Of a DNA stretch of 64,000 bases, positions 23,137-32,556 are shown one piece after another. Position 1 is the stretch's first letter, and the number at the start of each line of letters is the position of its first letter. The position numbers were made by a program, and so were the translations under genes. Source of the stretch: Eubacterium sp. (GTDB lineage: Bacteria; Bacillota; Clostridia; Lachnospirales; Lachnospiraceae); NCBI GenBank assembly GCA_017619835.1, contig JAFZRN010000007.1:124001-188000 (forward strand), written 5' to 3'. The notes under the pieces were generated by a model. That model saw only the letters and a program-made list of their open reading frames with translations, did no database searches and had not been told where the DNA came from.

Positions 23137-24144
23137 CTATCTAACTCTTCTAATAGATCTTACAACTAATTTATCGTTACTTGCCGTATAAGCAGGTCCG
23201 CGAACTCCGGATCCTGATGCGGCATAGATTGCTGCGGTTATTACTGCAACCAGCTCGCTGTCATTTATCAGATTCTCGTCAGCCTTTGCAGGTGCGGCCT
23301 GGGCCTGATCACCTTTATCATCAGCTGCTGCACCGATGATCATATCCTCTGCAGCCTTCTTTGCTGCTGCTTCGGCAGCCTTCTTCTCGGCTCTCTTCTT
23401 TCTTATCTCTGCATCAAACAGAAGAGGCAGATACTTAAGCAGGCTTATGATAAATGATATGAATATAAGTACGGCAAATACAACGCCCATACCGATAGCC
23501 GTGTTCTTACCTGCCATTGCCACAAGTTCCTTCTTGGAATATACGGCACTGACTTCGCAGTCCATGGCTTCAAATGGTCTCTCGTTGTAAGCCTTGGCAA
23601 GATAGGAATCAAGGAACTTATCCATTGATGTCATATCAAGCTCTTCGTAAGACCCATACATCTGTGTTACATATGAAGTAACATCAAGACCATACTGAGC
23701 TGCCTGATTAACTAACGTATTATATGCTCTTTCTTTATCTAATTCGAATGCCTTATTCTCTTTAAATGAGATGGAAACCTTTACGTCTCTGTTCTCATAA
23801 TTACAGATCTGTGAGCAGACAACCTTTCCGTCTACTCCGTTCTTGAATTCAACAGAGCCTTCGCCTGAACCAAATCCTTCGAACTCACCGACATGGTCGG
23901 TAGTCTGAAGTGCAAGGAATCCGGAAACCGCTGACTTCTGAAGATCACTGCCATCATTCAGATAGTAGTTCTGCTCGATGTCATTTGTAAATCCGTATTC
24001 ATTGATAAGCTCCATTGTATAGAGCTGCATGGCGTCCTTATCAAACTCATAATAGAGAGCCTCTTCTTCGCCGCAGCCCGTAAGGGACACAAGTAAAGCA
24101 GACATCAGAGAAAGAACAAGCAGTTTTAAAAACTTTTTCTTCAT
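23137..24144 (-). CDS. OadG-family gamma subunit with lipoprotein-like N-terminal domain
   Basis: 335-residue protein. The N-terminus is a lipoprotein signal (SLMSALLVSLTGCGEEE) with Cys24 as the lipidation site, followed by a 190-residue extracytoplasmic domain. One transmembrane helix then spans about 217-240 (TAIGMGVVFAVLIFISFII), as in OadG/MmdD gamma subunits. After an Ala/Lys-rich cytoplasmic linker comes the C-terminal segment DSELVAVITAAIYAASGSG, typical of long OadG proteins. Classical gamma subunits are short (about 80-140 residues), so the exported domain is an addition. Position between the carboxyltransferase and biotin carrier genes supports a role as membrane anchor of the complex. 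Confidence 0.9.
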   Translation of the reverse strand: MKKKFLKLLVLSLMSALLVSLTGCGEEEALYYEFDKDAMQLYTMELINEYGFTNDIEQNYYLNDGSDLQKSAVSGFLALQTTDHVGEFEGFGSGEGSVEFKNGVDGKVVCSQICNYENRDVKVSISFKENKAFELDKERAYNTLVNQAAQYGLDVTSYVTQMYGSYEELDMTSMDKFLDSYLAKAYNERPFEAMDCEVSAVYSKKELVAMAGKNTAIGMGVVFAVLIFISFIISLLKYLPLLFDAEIRKKRAEKKAAEAAAKKAAEDMIIGAAADDKGDQAQAAPAKADENLINDSELVAVITAAIYAASGSGVRGPAYTASNDKLVVRSIRRVR

Positions 24145-24156
24145 TCTTATTCCTCC

Positions 24157-25578
24157 CTAAAATGCCATATGCTTCTTATATGGACTGTCCTCTCTTTTTG
24201 TAGCAAGCATATCAAATGCAGCTATAAGTCTCTTTCTTGTAGCATCAGGCTCGATGATATCGTCAATGTAGCCTCTTCTTGCAGCTGCAAGTGCACTTGA
24301 CTGAGCCTCTGTTATCTTATCGGAAGCAGCCTTGATAGCTTCCTTCTTGTCATCTGCCTCAGCGATGTCATCTGCATACATGATCTCTGCAGCTGTCTTG
24401 GGATCTGTAACACCGATCTTAGCTGTAGGCCATGCATAAACGATATCAGCGCCGATTGACTTTGAGTTCATTACGATATAAGCAGAACCGAAAGCATCGC
24501 CGATAACCACATTAACCTTAGGTACGTCTGCGTCTGCAAATGCCGCCGTAAGGCGCGCACTTTCTACAGCAACTCTCTTCTCACTTTCGAAGCTTGCCTC
24601 GAAGCCCTTGGCAGCTGTAAGTGAAAGTACAGGAATGTTAAATGAATCGGCAAAGCGCACGAAATCAGCAGCCTTTGATGCTCCCTCAGCTGAGATAAGT
24701 CCCTGTGACTCATTTCCCTGATTAGCAACAGCGGCTACAGTTGCACCGTTAAGCTTTATGAATCCTGTGATCATATCCTTACCGTAGTCAGCCTTTGTCT
24801 CGGTAAAGATGTTATCATCTGCGATGTCGATGAGGATCTTTCTTGCATCATCCTTTGAAGCATCGATTCCGGGGATGGTTCTGTTGAGGTCATCCTCGCA
24901 TACGCTTACTGCTTCATCGAGATTGTTTGAAGGAAGAATGGATACGAGACCGCGTACTGCACTGAGTGCCTCGATGTCACTTGCGAATACTCCGTCTACA
25001 AGTGATGTGTTGCTGCTTACATATGATGCAGCGGCAGTGTCACATTTTTCCTCATAATTACCTTTTATAGCATTAGGACTGTTCACAAAGAGCTTTGAAC
25101 CTTCAACCATATAAGTAAAGTCTGAAAGTGCTGCAAGCACTCCTGCTCCCCCGCCGCAGTTACCGAATATTGCAGTAATCTGCGGAACTATGCCGGACGC
25201 TTTTACGCTCTTCTTGAAAAGAGCACCGAAGCTGTGTAAAGAATCTGTAGCTTCCTGAAGTCTGAGTCCTGCACAGTCTATAAGACCTACTACAGGTGCT
25301 CCCACCTTCATGGCCATATTGTAGATAGCGGATATTTTCTTTGCGTGCATCTCGCCGATAGCGCCGCCAAGAACTGAAGCATCCTGACTATAAACAAATG
25401 TAAGTTTTCCGTCGATCTGACCATAGCCGGTTATAACACCGTCTTTGGGAGTAACAGCGGAATTTTCATTGAAATCAGTAGCTCTGGCAGTAACCTCTGA
25501 ACCGATCTCAACGAAGCTTGCTTCATCAAGCAGACTGTTAATTCTGTCGCTTGCTGACAAGGTAAGCTTATCGCTCAT
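24157..25578 (-). CDS. Acyl-CoA carboxyltransferase (methylmalonyl-CoA decarboxylase alpha type)
   Basis: Crotonase-fold carboxyltransferase of the 12S/MmdA/PccB class. Visible motifs: DGVITGYGQIDGKLTFVYSQD at the N-terminal half, FGNCGGGAGVLAALSDF forming the first oxyanion region, and in the C-terminal half ESQGLISAEGASKAADFVRF and GDAFGSAYIVMNSKS. At 473 residues it is somewhat shorter than typical members (about 510). The start is the ATG at 25578 with GGAGGA upstream; an earlier in-frame ATG overlaps that ribosome-binding site. It is the first gene of the operon. Substrate (methylmalonyl-, malonyl- or glutaconyl-CoA) cannot be settled from sequence by eye. Confidence 0.88.
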   Translation of the reverse strand: MSDKLTLSASDRINSLLDEASFVEIGSEVTARATDFNENSAVTPKDGVITGYGQIDGKLTFVYSQDASVLGGAIGEMHAKKISAIYNMAMKVGAPVVGLIDCAGLRLQEATDSLHSFGALFKKSVKASGIVPQITAIFGNCGGGAGVLAALSDFTYMVEGSKLFVNSPNAIKGNYEEKCDTAAASYVSSNTSLVDGVFASDIEALSAVRGLVSILPSNNLDEAVSVCEDDLNRTIPGIDASKDDARKILIDIADDNIFTETKADYGKDMITGFIKLNGATVAAVANQGNESQGLISAEGASKAADFVRFADSFNIPVLSLTAAKGFEASFESEKRVAVESARLTAAFADADVPKVNVVIGDAFGSAYIVMNSKSIGADIVYAWPTAKIGVTDPKTAAEIMYADDIAEADDKKEAIKAASDKITEAQSSALAAARRGYIDDIIEPDATRKRLIAAFDMLATKREDSPYKKHMAF

Positions 25579-25632
25579 TGTGTCTTCCTCCATTATATCT
25601 TAAATTTTATAAAGCAAATTTTCGCCTTATAC

Positions 25633-25661
25633 ATACTATACTATTTAACTATTTTTTTCAA
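25633..25661 (-). promoter_or_regulatory. Promoter of the Na+-pump decarboxylase operon
   Basis: Minus strand -35 TTGAAA (25656-25661) and -10 TAGTAT (25633-25638), spacer 17 bp, just after the stop of the large LRR gene. The predicted start of transcription is about 50 bp before the first gene. Confidence 0.7.
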
Positions 25662-25674
25662 CTTTATTTTTGCT

Positions 25675-28600
25675 TTATTTTTTCTTTATTTTCATTGGCT
25701 TTTTAAAGCCCGTTTTTTTGTTGAAAAGCTTCTTATATGCTTTATATTTTTTCTTCGGTACTTTTATGACTGCCTTCTTATGGATTTTCTTTATCGCATT
25801 CTTTCCGACAGTCTTAAGCTTTGAGGATTTAATTATGATCGACTTAAGGCTCTTGCAGCCATAGAAGGCATATGCACCTATCTTGGTAACGCTCTTTCCG
25901 ATAGTCACCTTCTTAAGCTTCTTGCAGCCGCGGAAGGCATTTTTGCCTATCGTCTTAACGTTATCGCCGATAACTACCGAAGTGATCTTCTTGTTATTCT
26001 TAAATGCGTTGTCAGCGATCGATGTGATCTTCCATACCACGCCGTTATACTTATAGGTTGCGGGGATCGTAACCTTACCCTTAAGCGATGAGTTGCCTGT
26101 ATATTCCAGCGTTCCGTCGCCGGTCACTGTGTAAAGCACCTTGCCCTTAACCTTTATCTTGGTACCCTTCTTAAGCTTGGTATCACCGGGGATAACGACA
26201 TCCTTTTCAAACTGGCCGCCGTCCTTTGCATAATCATCTACAGTCTTATCGACCGAAACAGCACCGGTTACAGCCGAAAGATTATAAGGATTAATGGAAA
26301 TGATCTGGAGCTTGTTATAGTCAGTAACAAACCATCTTACAAGTCCGTCGGAGGTAACAACAGGCTCACAGTCCGAAAGACGAAGGTTTGTCGAAACAGT
26401 ATCCACAAGGTCGCCCTGCGCACCGACTGTAGCAATCTTCGTTATTGTCTTATCGGTCTTTGAATTATATTCCTCCCACATAAGCAGGAACTGCTCATCA
26501 TTCAGCTTAACGAGATGAGGTGTCCTTGCTGTCGTGTCTCCGTTTATCTTAAACTTCGTGAACCACTTGATATCGTAGGTCGTGAAATCCTTATTTGAGA
26601 TTGTCATGAAGATATTTCGGCTGCCGGAAACGCTCTCCTGTGTCTGGTCGACGGAGTTACCGGTAACGAGGACATTTGAACTTGAAAGCTGAAGTCCGCC
26701 GAGGGATGCACCCGTGGCATTATAGCCATAGCTTCCGACCTGGATTGAAAGCGGAACGACATAGATGACCTTGGTTATCTTATCTCCTACCTTAGCCCTG
26801 GTGAGCGTGATCCCTCTCGGATTTGCATCGCCGTGATCTGATCTATATATGTATGTTCCGTCTGTTCTTATAAACTGGTTAAATGAGTGACTTACATAGC
26901 CTGCCTGAGCTATGTTCATTACGTCGCTATACTTATCAAGCACGGTCATGGCCGATTCATCGATAACAAATGTCATGTTTGCCTGATGATGATATCCGTC
27001 TTCGCTCTCATACATCTCATGACAGGTATGGATATAGAGTTTTCCGCCGGCCTCATCCATTCTGAGACTTCCCGCATCAAATGGAATATAAGTATTGATT
27101 GCCTTTATCGGAAGCTCTTTCTTTGTCTTATAATCCTTTGAATATCTGACGATTCTTATTACTTCCACATCATCGGAATCCTTATCATTCTTCTGGCCGA
27201 ATACTGCGAAGTTGTAGGATTTACCTGAAAAGAAGCCGCCGAATATCGGAAGCGGCGCATCCAGTACTGTCGCATCCTGCTCATTTAAGTTCTTGTCGAA
27301 GTTTCTGACATAGAGTTTCTCCTGGGAAGCTACCCACTCTACCGTGGAGATAGTCTTATCGGAATTCTCATACATGTAGCTTTTAACAGTCTTGCCATAG
27401 ACTGTGTAATCGTTCTGCGAGACATTTGCGGAATAAGATTTATCAATTGCGGTTATGCTGTTCTTCGGGGTTTTAATGTCGCTTGCGGTCACGGTTATGT
27501 TGCAGGTCGCGGAGATACCGCCGGCCGATGCGGTGATGACTGCGCTTCCGGCCTTCCATGCGGATACCACACCGTTGGAGTTGACCGTTGCAATCTTGGT
27601 GTCGCTGGACTTCCAGGTCGGAATGATGGAGTAATAAAGCCCGGACTTAAGCGTGAGCTTCTCGTTAGTGCCGACCTTCATGGTTTTGGCAGCGGGATTA
27701 ACTGCGATCGAAGAAGTCTTAGCATAGTTTATCGTCTCGAGGTAGAACTTGCCGTTATCGTCATATTCTATTATGACCGCGTTGTTGCCGCAGCGGAGCA
27801 TATATTCTACTCTGTATGCGGTCTTGGCGGATGAGATCTTCTCACCGGTAGTTCTCGAATACTCATAGAGCTCCTTATTATTTTCATAGAATGCGAAGCT
27901 GTCATTATTCTTATTATATATAGCCTGGACGCCGAAGCCATAGCTTCCGTCCTCACCGTCGACACTGTCTCTTCCGATGATGAGGTTCGCATTGATCTCA
28001 GTATCGGTGGCCTCGTAAGAGTCAAATACGCAGGCTCTGCCCATCAGCACGCTGGAGGTAACGAGGTATCTGTTTTCCAGAACCTGGGCTGCGAGTGTAT
28101 GATATCTGTAATAATCCTGACAGAGATACTCTATTCCGGCGATGCTTCTTGAGATCATTCCGCTCTCCAGGAAGCCGGACATAACATCTATCTGATAAAG
28201 CTTATTATCCTTGACCTTGCCCATGGAAGCCACCTTGCCGGGATGGTCGTAGCCCCATGAATAATAATTATAGAAGGACTCCATGTAGAAGTAGCCGTTC
28301 TTATCATCAAAGCCAGCGAAATCATAGACTGCGGTTCCGGATACTATCTCATCCAGGAATTCGCCGGTTGAGGAATAAAGGGTGATAAAATTCCTTGAAG
28401 TTTTATTAAAATTATATCCGCAGGCATAGATCCTGCCGCTTGCATCCGCACCGACTCCACGGATGCTCTTATTATTTACTTCTATTGAAACTATATATTC
28501 GCGTTTTATAAGATCGTAAACTTTGATGTAGCCATTTCCCGCGATATACATCTTGTCATTTGCAAAATACAGTATCGATGAACCAAAGCTGTCAATCAGA

Positions 28601-30516
28601 CTGTATTTGCCGGTCTTAAAGCTGTAGAAGCCGAGCTTTCCGCTCTCGTAAATGTATAGGCCATTCAGCTTATCACATCCATAAAATCTTGAGCCTGTAT
28701 TGATGTTATAGTTTTGCATAAAATCATCGAAAGCTCTTAAGGAGTGGGCGCCCGTCGAATATGAGCCGCCGGATACCGTAATGCTTATGGTAGCTGACCT
28801 GGTACCGTCCTTAGTCTTTGCGGTAACTATGGCAGTTCCCTCTGAAAGACCCGTAACGCCGCCTTTAGAGTTAACCTCGAGAACAGACGGGTTGCTGCTG
28901 GTCCAGTTGAACTCGGTCGCGATAGTCGGGCTGAGCTCTGCCGTGATCTGTATCATTTCCCCTATTCCTACCGTACCTTTCTTGGAGGTAAGCTTGAGGG
29001 TGGTACTGTTGGCATAGTTTTTATAGTCGATCCATCTGCCGTTTCCTTCAGCGTAGCCCGAGATAGCCGTATACCATCTTGAATCCGAAGAATTATAATA
29101 GCATATGCTGTTTCCGAAAGATTCACTCTTCATATCACCGGGATAACCAAGGAATATGAAGGTGAGGCCTCTGTTACTTAACGAATTAAACATATTATCG
29201 GTGTGTGTTTCAACAGAGGCAGGGATCACTATAGCAGAACCATTATAGCCTTGTGGTATACAGATAAGGTTTTTCATATCTGCCGAATAAAGGATGCCAT
29301 TTTCATCTTTAAAATCAGCATTCCCCGATGCAACATTTATCCTTCTGAGCGTGGTGTCTCCATCTAAAAAATTAGTTGAAATGAAACTAACAGATGCAGG
29401 TAGATTAAGCTCTTTCAGATTATTACAATGTGCAAGAGAATATCCATTAATGGTTGTGAGTGAAGAAGGAAGTACAATACTTTCAAGTGAGGAACCGTAA
29501 AACGCACTATATCCTAATGTGGTAACAGTAGATGAAAGGCTTACCTTCTTTAATCTTTGAAAATATTCAAACGAACCACTGCCAACAATGGTTATTCCCT
29601 CACCTATCACTACGTTTTCAATGATATTCTTATAATCATAGTATGGGGTGCTGGCGTAAGAATAATCAGTCATTGCTCCCGTTCCGGTGATCTTGATAGT
29701 CTTGGTAAGGACATTTACTTCCCACTTTGCATTATCACCGCATTCTCCGGAAGCTGTAAGAGTTGTGATGACATTTATCTCTTCTTCCTTTGCATATACT
29801 GCGGCCGGTGAGCCTTCAGCCGCGATTATCGTCATGCCGGACTTTACAAATGAACCGGTATTACCATTGTCGCATTTATAGCCGATAGAATACGCGCCGA
29901 TACCAACTACGTTGTTCGGAATGTAGAGATCGGTAAGTGAAAGCGCACCTACAAAGGCCTCTGCACCGATTGTGATCTCGTTGGACGGAAATACGATCTC
30001 TTCCAGATCATAATAGAAAAGAAAAGCACTTTTTCCTATATGGGTAACGCCCTCTCCGATAACGATCTTCTTAACCTTGTTTGAAAATGATGAGAAAGGC
30101 GCAGTGCTGCCTCCATTATTATCATACGCATAGTCAGTCATTTCGCCTGTTCCTGATATGCTTAGTGTTCCGGTGGCAGTGTCGAAGGTATAGTTTACAT
30201 TCTCACCGCATGAACCGGTTGTTGAGGCATCATCGCCGACAAGCAGCGATGCAGACTCGAAGAATCCGTCCGTGTTTCGATAAGGCTTACCAAGGCTTCT
30301 CTCCTCATCCGTATAGTCCGTGATGATGAGATTCTTCTTCTCGGCCTCGGTCATTGAGTCCGATATTTCTTCTTCGGATGCGGTTATGCCCGTATCCTTT
30401 GTATCCGCCTCTTTGGCAAATACAAAACCGGCCCCATTTATGCCCGCACTAAGCGTAAGCATAACGGCACCGGCCAAAAAGGTACTACTAAAAAATCCGG
30501 TAATAAGTTTCTTCAT
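25675..30516 (-). CDS. Large secreted protein with LRR_5, Big_2-like and propeller-like domains
   Basis: Predicted secreted 1613-residue protein. The signal peptide covers about 1-32 (MKKLITGFFSSTFLAGAVML). Two N-terminal modules each begin with ISGTGEMTDY or ITGTGAMTDY and continue into BspA-type LRR_5 repeats (about 65-420). Big_2-like domains lie near 500-580 (FNWTSSNPSVLEVNSKGGVT) and 930-1010 (WKSSDTKIATVNSNGVVSAW). Between and after them are two long regions with repeated YxxD/G beta strands that look propeller-like (IRGVGADASGRIYACGYNF). The C-terminus returns to LRR_5 repeats (ITSIADNAFKNNKKITSVVI) and a basic tail ending MKIKKK. The start ATG has GGAGGAG upstream. It lies 28 bp after pgsA. 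Surface display or adhesion is likely; ligand unknown. Confidence 0.87.
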   Translation of the reverse strand: MKKLITGFFSSTFLAGAVMLTLSAGINGAGFVFAKEADTKDTGITASEEEISDSMTEAEKKNLIITDYTDEERSLGKPYRNTDGFFESASLLVGDDASTTGSCGENVNYTFDTATGTLSISGTGEMTDYAYDNNGGSTAPFSSFSNKVKKIVIGEGVTHIGKSAFLFYYDLEEIVFPSNEITIGAEAFVGALSLTDLYIPNNVVGIGAYSIGYKCDNGNTGSFVKSGMTIIAAEGSPAAVYAKEEEINVITTLTASGECGDNAKWEVNVLTKTIKITGTGAMTDYSYASTPYYDYKNIIENVVIGEGITIVGSGSFEYFQRLKKVSLSSTVTTLGYSAFYGSSLESIVLPSSLTTINGYSLAHCNNLKELNLPASVSFISTNFLDGDTTLRRINVASGNADFKDENGILYSADMKNLICIPQGYNGSAIVIPASVETHTDNMFNSLSNRGLTFIFLGYPGDMKSESFGNSICYYNSSDSRWYTAISGYAEGNGRWIDYKNYANSTTLKLTSKKGTVGIGEMIQITAELSPTIATEFNWTSSNPSVLEVNSKGGVTGLSEGTAIVTAKTKDGTRSATISITVSGGSYSTGAHSLRAFDDFMQNYNINTGSRFYGCDKLNGLYIYESGKLGFYSFKTGKYSLIDSFGSSILYFANDKMYIAGNGYIKVYDLIKREYIVSIEVNNKSIRGVGADASGRIYACGYNFNKTSRNFITLYSSTGEFLDEIVSGTAVYDFAGFDDKNGYFYMESFYNYYSWGYDHPGKVASMGKVKDNKLYQIDVMSGFLESGMISRSIAGIEYLCQDYYRYHTLAAQVLENRYLVTSSVLMGRACVFDSYEATDTEINANLIIGRDSVDGEDGSYGFGVQAIYNKNNDSFAFYENNKELYEYSRTTGEKISSAKTAYRVEYMLRCGNNAVIIEYDDNGKFYLETINYAKTSSIAVNPAAKTMKVGTNEKLTLKSGLYYSIIPTWKSSDTKIATVNSNGVVSAWKAGSAVITASAGGISATCNITVTASDIKTPKNSITAIDKSYSANVSQNDYTVYGKTVKSYMYENSDKTISTVEWVASQEKLYVRNFDKNLNEQDATVLDAPLPIFGGFFSGKSYNFAVFGQKNDKDSDDVEVIRIVRYSKDYKTKKELPIKAINTYIPFDAGSLRMDEAGGKLYIHTCHEMYESEDGYHHQANMTFVIDESAMTVLDKYSDVMNIAQAGYVSHSFNQFIRTDGTYIYRSDHGDANPRGITLTRAKVGDKITKVIYVVPLSIQVGSYGYNATGASLGGLQLSSSNVLVTGNSVDQTQESVSGSRNIFMTISNKDFTTYDIKWFTKFKINGDTTARTPHLVKLNDEQFLLMWEEYNSKTDKTITKIATVGAQGDLVDTVSTNLRLSDCEPVVTSDGLVRWFVTDYNKLQIISINPYNLSAVTGAVSVDKTVDDYAKDGGQFEKDVVIPGDTKLKKGTKIKVKGKVLYTVTGDGTLEYTGNSSLKGKVTIPATYKYNGVVWKITSIADNAFKNNKKITSVVIGDNVKTIGKNAFRGCKKLKKVTIGKSVTKIGAYAFYGCKSLKSIIIKSSKLKTVGKNAIKKIHKKAVIKVPKKKYKAYKKLFNKKTGFKKPMKIKKK

Positions 30517-30544
30517 AGAACTCTCCTCCTGATATTTTAGAAAT

Positions 30545-31102
30545 TTACTTGTAGGTTGAGATAACGTCTTTGTTTTTAACGAGATAATCAATGAGTGATG
30601 CGATGGTAAGGATTGCCGATGCGTAGATGAGTACGAGCTCGAATACGCGGACGGGTGTCGCGATCGACGGGAAGTCTGCTCCCAGGTCTGCGATCAGTAC
30701 TACTATCATCACCATTGTAACTGCGGTCTTAACCTTACCCCACCAGCCTGCCGCGATAACTTTGCCGTTATCTGCTGCAACAAGTCTGAAGCCGCTGATG
30801 GTAAATTCTCTCGCTATTATTATGATAACGACCCATGCCATGATCCTCTTGTTCGGGATCATCGCTATCATGGCCGAGCAGACAAGAAGCTTATCGGCCA
30901 GCGGGTCCATGAATTTTCCGAAGTCCGTAACGAGATTATGCTTCCTTGCGATCTTTCCATCCACCATGTCCGAAAGTGATGCCACGATAAAGATAACGAA
31001 AGCAAACCATTTGCCTGCGGGAATTCCGGGCACCATGTAAAAAATGAGAAAGAACGGGATAAGTATTACTCTGAAAAGTGTTATTTTGTTGGGTAGATTC
31101 AT
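30545..31102 (-). CDS. pgsA: CDP-diacylglycerol-glycerol-3-phosphate 3-phosphatidyltransferase
   Basis: Makes phosphatidylglycerophosphate, the precursor of phosphatidylglycerol and cardiolipin. The CDP-alcohol phosphotransferase motif DG-x2-AR-x8-G-x3-D-x3-D is complete: DMVDGKIARKHNLVTDFGKF followed by MDPLADK. The 185-residue protein begins MNLPNKITLFRVILIPFFLI and has several transmembrane helices. The start is the ATG at 31102 with AGAGGA upstream, not the ATG 39 bp earlier that would overlap rimO. A pgsA gene next to rimO is a common Firmicute arrangement. Confidence 0.96.
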   Translation of the reverse strand: MNLPNKITLFRVILIPFFLIFYMVPGIPAGKWFAFVIFIVASLSDMVDGKIARKHNLVTDFGKFMDPLADKLLVCSAMIAMIPNKRIMAWVVIIIIAREFTISGFRLVAADNGKVIAAGWWGKVKTAVTMVMIVVLIADLGADFPSIATPVRVFELVLIYASAILTIASLIDYLVKNKDVISTYK

Positions 31103-31115
31103 GTCTTTTTCCTCT

Positions 31116-32477
31116 TTATATAATTTTTCCTTCCAGGTCATAAACGTCAGAGTCGGTGATCACGGCTCTTACGATCTCACCGGAAATGAGTTCTTTATCG
31201 GTATCTATAAAGACCATACCATCTATGTCGGGGGCATCCATATAACTTCTGCCCACATAGACATCCTCATCCGGAAGATAACCATCTATTATTATATCAT
31301 ATTCTTTATCAATGCACGAGCTAAGATATTCGGCTGAAATCTGCTGCTGAAGGAGCATGATGTCTTCAAGTCTTTTATGCTTAGTGTCATCATCAAGCTG
31401 GTCGGGGAAGTCCGCTGCGGGAGTTCCCTGCTCCTGCGAATATGCAAATACGCCCACATGCTCAAGCTTCAGTTCTTCGAGGGTATTGAGAAGTGCTTCA
31501 TGCTCTTCCTTAGTTTCACCCGGGAAGCCTGTTATTATCGTGGAACGGATAACTATATCGGGCATGGCCTTTCTAAGATCTGCCACAACCTTTCTGATAC
31601 CCTTGTTATCTATACGGCGGGCCATTCTTCTTAATATCCCGTCTTCGGTATGCTGGATCGGCATATCTATGTAATGAAGGACCTTCCGGTTCGAAGACAT
31701 TTCCATGATAAGCTCAGGGTAGATCTCTTCGGGGTAGGCATAAAGAAGTCTGACCCACTCTATCCCTTCGATTTTGGAGAGCTTGTTTATCAGAATGTGG
31801 AGGCGCTTTTCGTCGTAGAGGTCGATACCGTAGCAGGTGGTCTCCTGCGCAACGAGGATCAGCTCCTTTACGCCGGATTCTGCCAGGACTTCGGCTTCGC
31901 GGATGACATTCTCCATCGGGATACTCTTGTAGCTTCCCTTAAAATACGGGATCGCACAATAGGTGCAGCGTTTGTCGCAGCCGTCGGCGATCTTCAGATA
32001 TTCCATGTAAGGGCGCTCGGTGACAAGGCGCTCTATCTCGCCCCTGTCGGGGTAAGGCTTGTCCAGCTCGTCGTAGTGGTAGACGATCTTCCTGGATTCA
32101 GATTGTTTGTCCTGAGCTGTCTGTCCGTTTTTTTCAAGCTCTTCGATAACTTCACATATGCTGTCAAGGCTCATCGTGCCTACGAACGCATCAACCTCGG
32201 GGAGCTCATTTGAGATCTCATCCTTATAACGCTGCGCCATGCAGCCCGTGCAGATGAGATACTTCATACGGCCCTTCTTGTATTCGGAAAGCTCGAGAAG
32301 CGTGTCGATACTCTCCTGAGTCGCCGATTCGATAAAGCAGCAGGTATTGACAACCGCACAATCGGCTTCTTCCGGGTCGAGAGTTATCGAGTAGCCCTTC
32401 TTATTCAGGATTCCAAGCATCCTCTCGCTGTCTGCGGTATTCTTGTCGCAGCCGAGAGAGACGAAATATATATTCAT
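31116..32477 (-). CDS. rimO: Ribosomal protein S12 methylthiotransferase RimO
   Basis: Radical-SAM enzyme that adds a methylthio group to an aspartate of ribosomal protein S12. The N-terminal MTTase domain has VSLGCDKNTADSE, which is diagnostic of RimO rather than MiaB, with cluster ligands Cys10, Cys46 and Cys79. The radical-SAM cluster is CDKRCTYC (Cys167, Cys171, Cys174). The C-terminal TRAM domain spans about 380-450. Length 453 is normal. It is followed by pgsA 13 bp downstream, and a large palindrome separates it from folD. Confidence 0.97.
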   Translation of the reverse strand: MNIYFVSLGCDKNTADSERMLGILNKKGYSITLDPEEADCAVVNTCCFIESATQESIDTLLELSEYKKGRMKYLICTGCMAQRYKDEISNELPEVDAFVGTMSLDSICEVIEELEKNGQTAQDKQSESRKIVYHYDELDKPYPDRGEIERLVTERPYMEYLKIADGCDKRCTYCAIPYFKGSYKSIPMENVIREAEVLAESGVKELILVAQETTCYGIDLYDEKRLHILINKLSKIEGIEWVRLLYAYPEEIYPELIMEMSSNRKVLHYIDMPIQHTEDGILRRMARRIDNKGIRKVVADLRKAMPDIVIRSTIITGFPGETKEEHEALLNTLEELKLEHVGVFAYSQEQGTPAADFPDQLDDDTKHKRLEDIMLLQQQISAEYLSSCIDKEYDIIIDGYLPDEDVYVGRSYMDAPDIDGMVFIDTDKELISGEIVRAVITDSDVYDLEGKII

Positions 32478-32497
32478 GCTATAACCTCATAAGAAAT

Positions 32498-32550
32498 TTT
32501 GTGAAAATTTTGTGTCCGGGGTCTGACCCCGGACACAAAATCTTCACAAA
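32498..32550. repeat. Intergenic palindrome, GGGGTCTGACCCC core
   Basis: Inner arms TTTTGTGTCCGGGGTC/ACCCCGGACACAAAA at 32508-32540. Outer arms TTTGTGAA (32498-32505) and TTCACAAA (32543-32550). It fills the 79-bp gap between folD and rimO and begins 6 bp after the folD stop on the minus strand. The same core occurs at 14107-14133 and 35181-35200. Confidence 0.9.
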
Positions 32551-32556
32551 CATATA

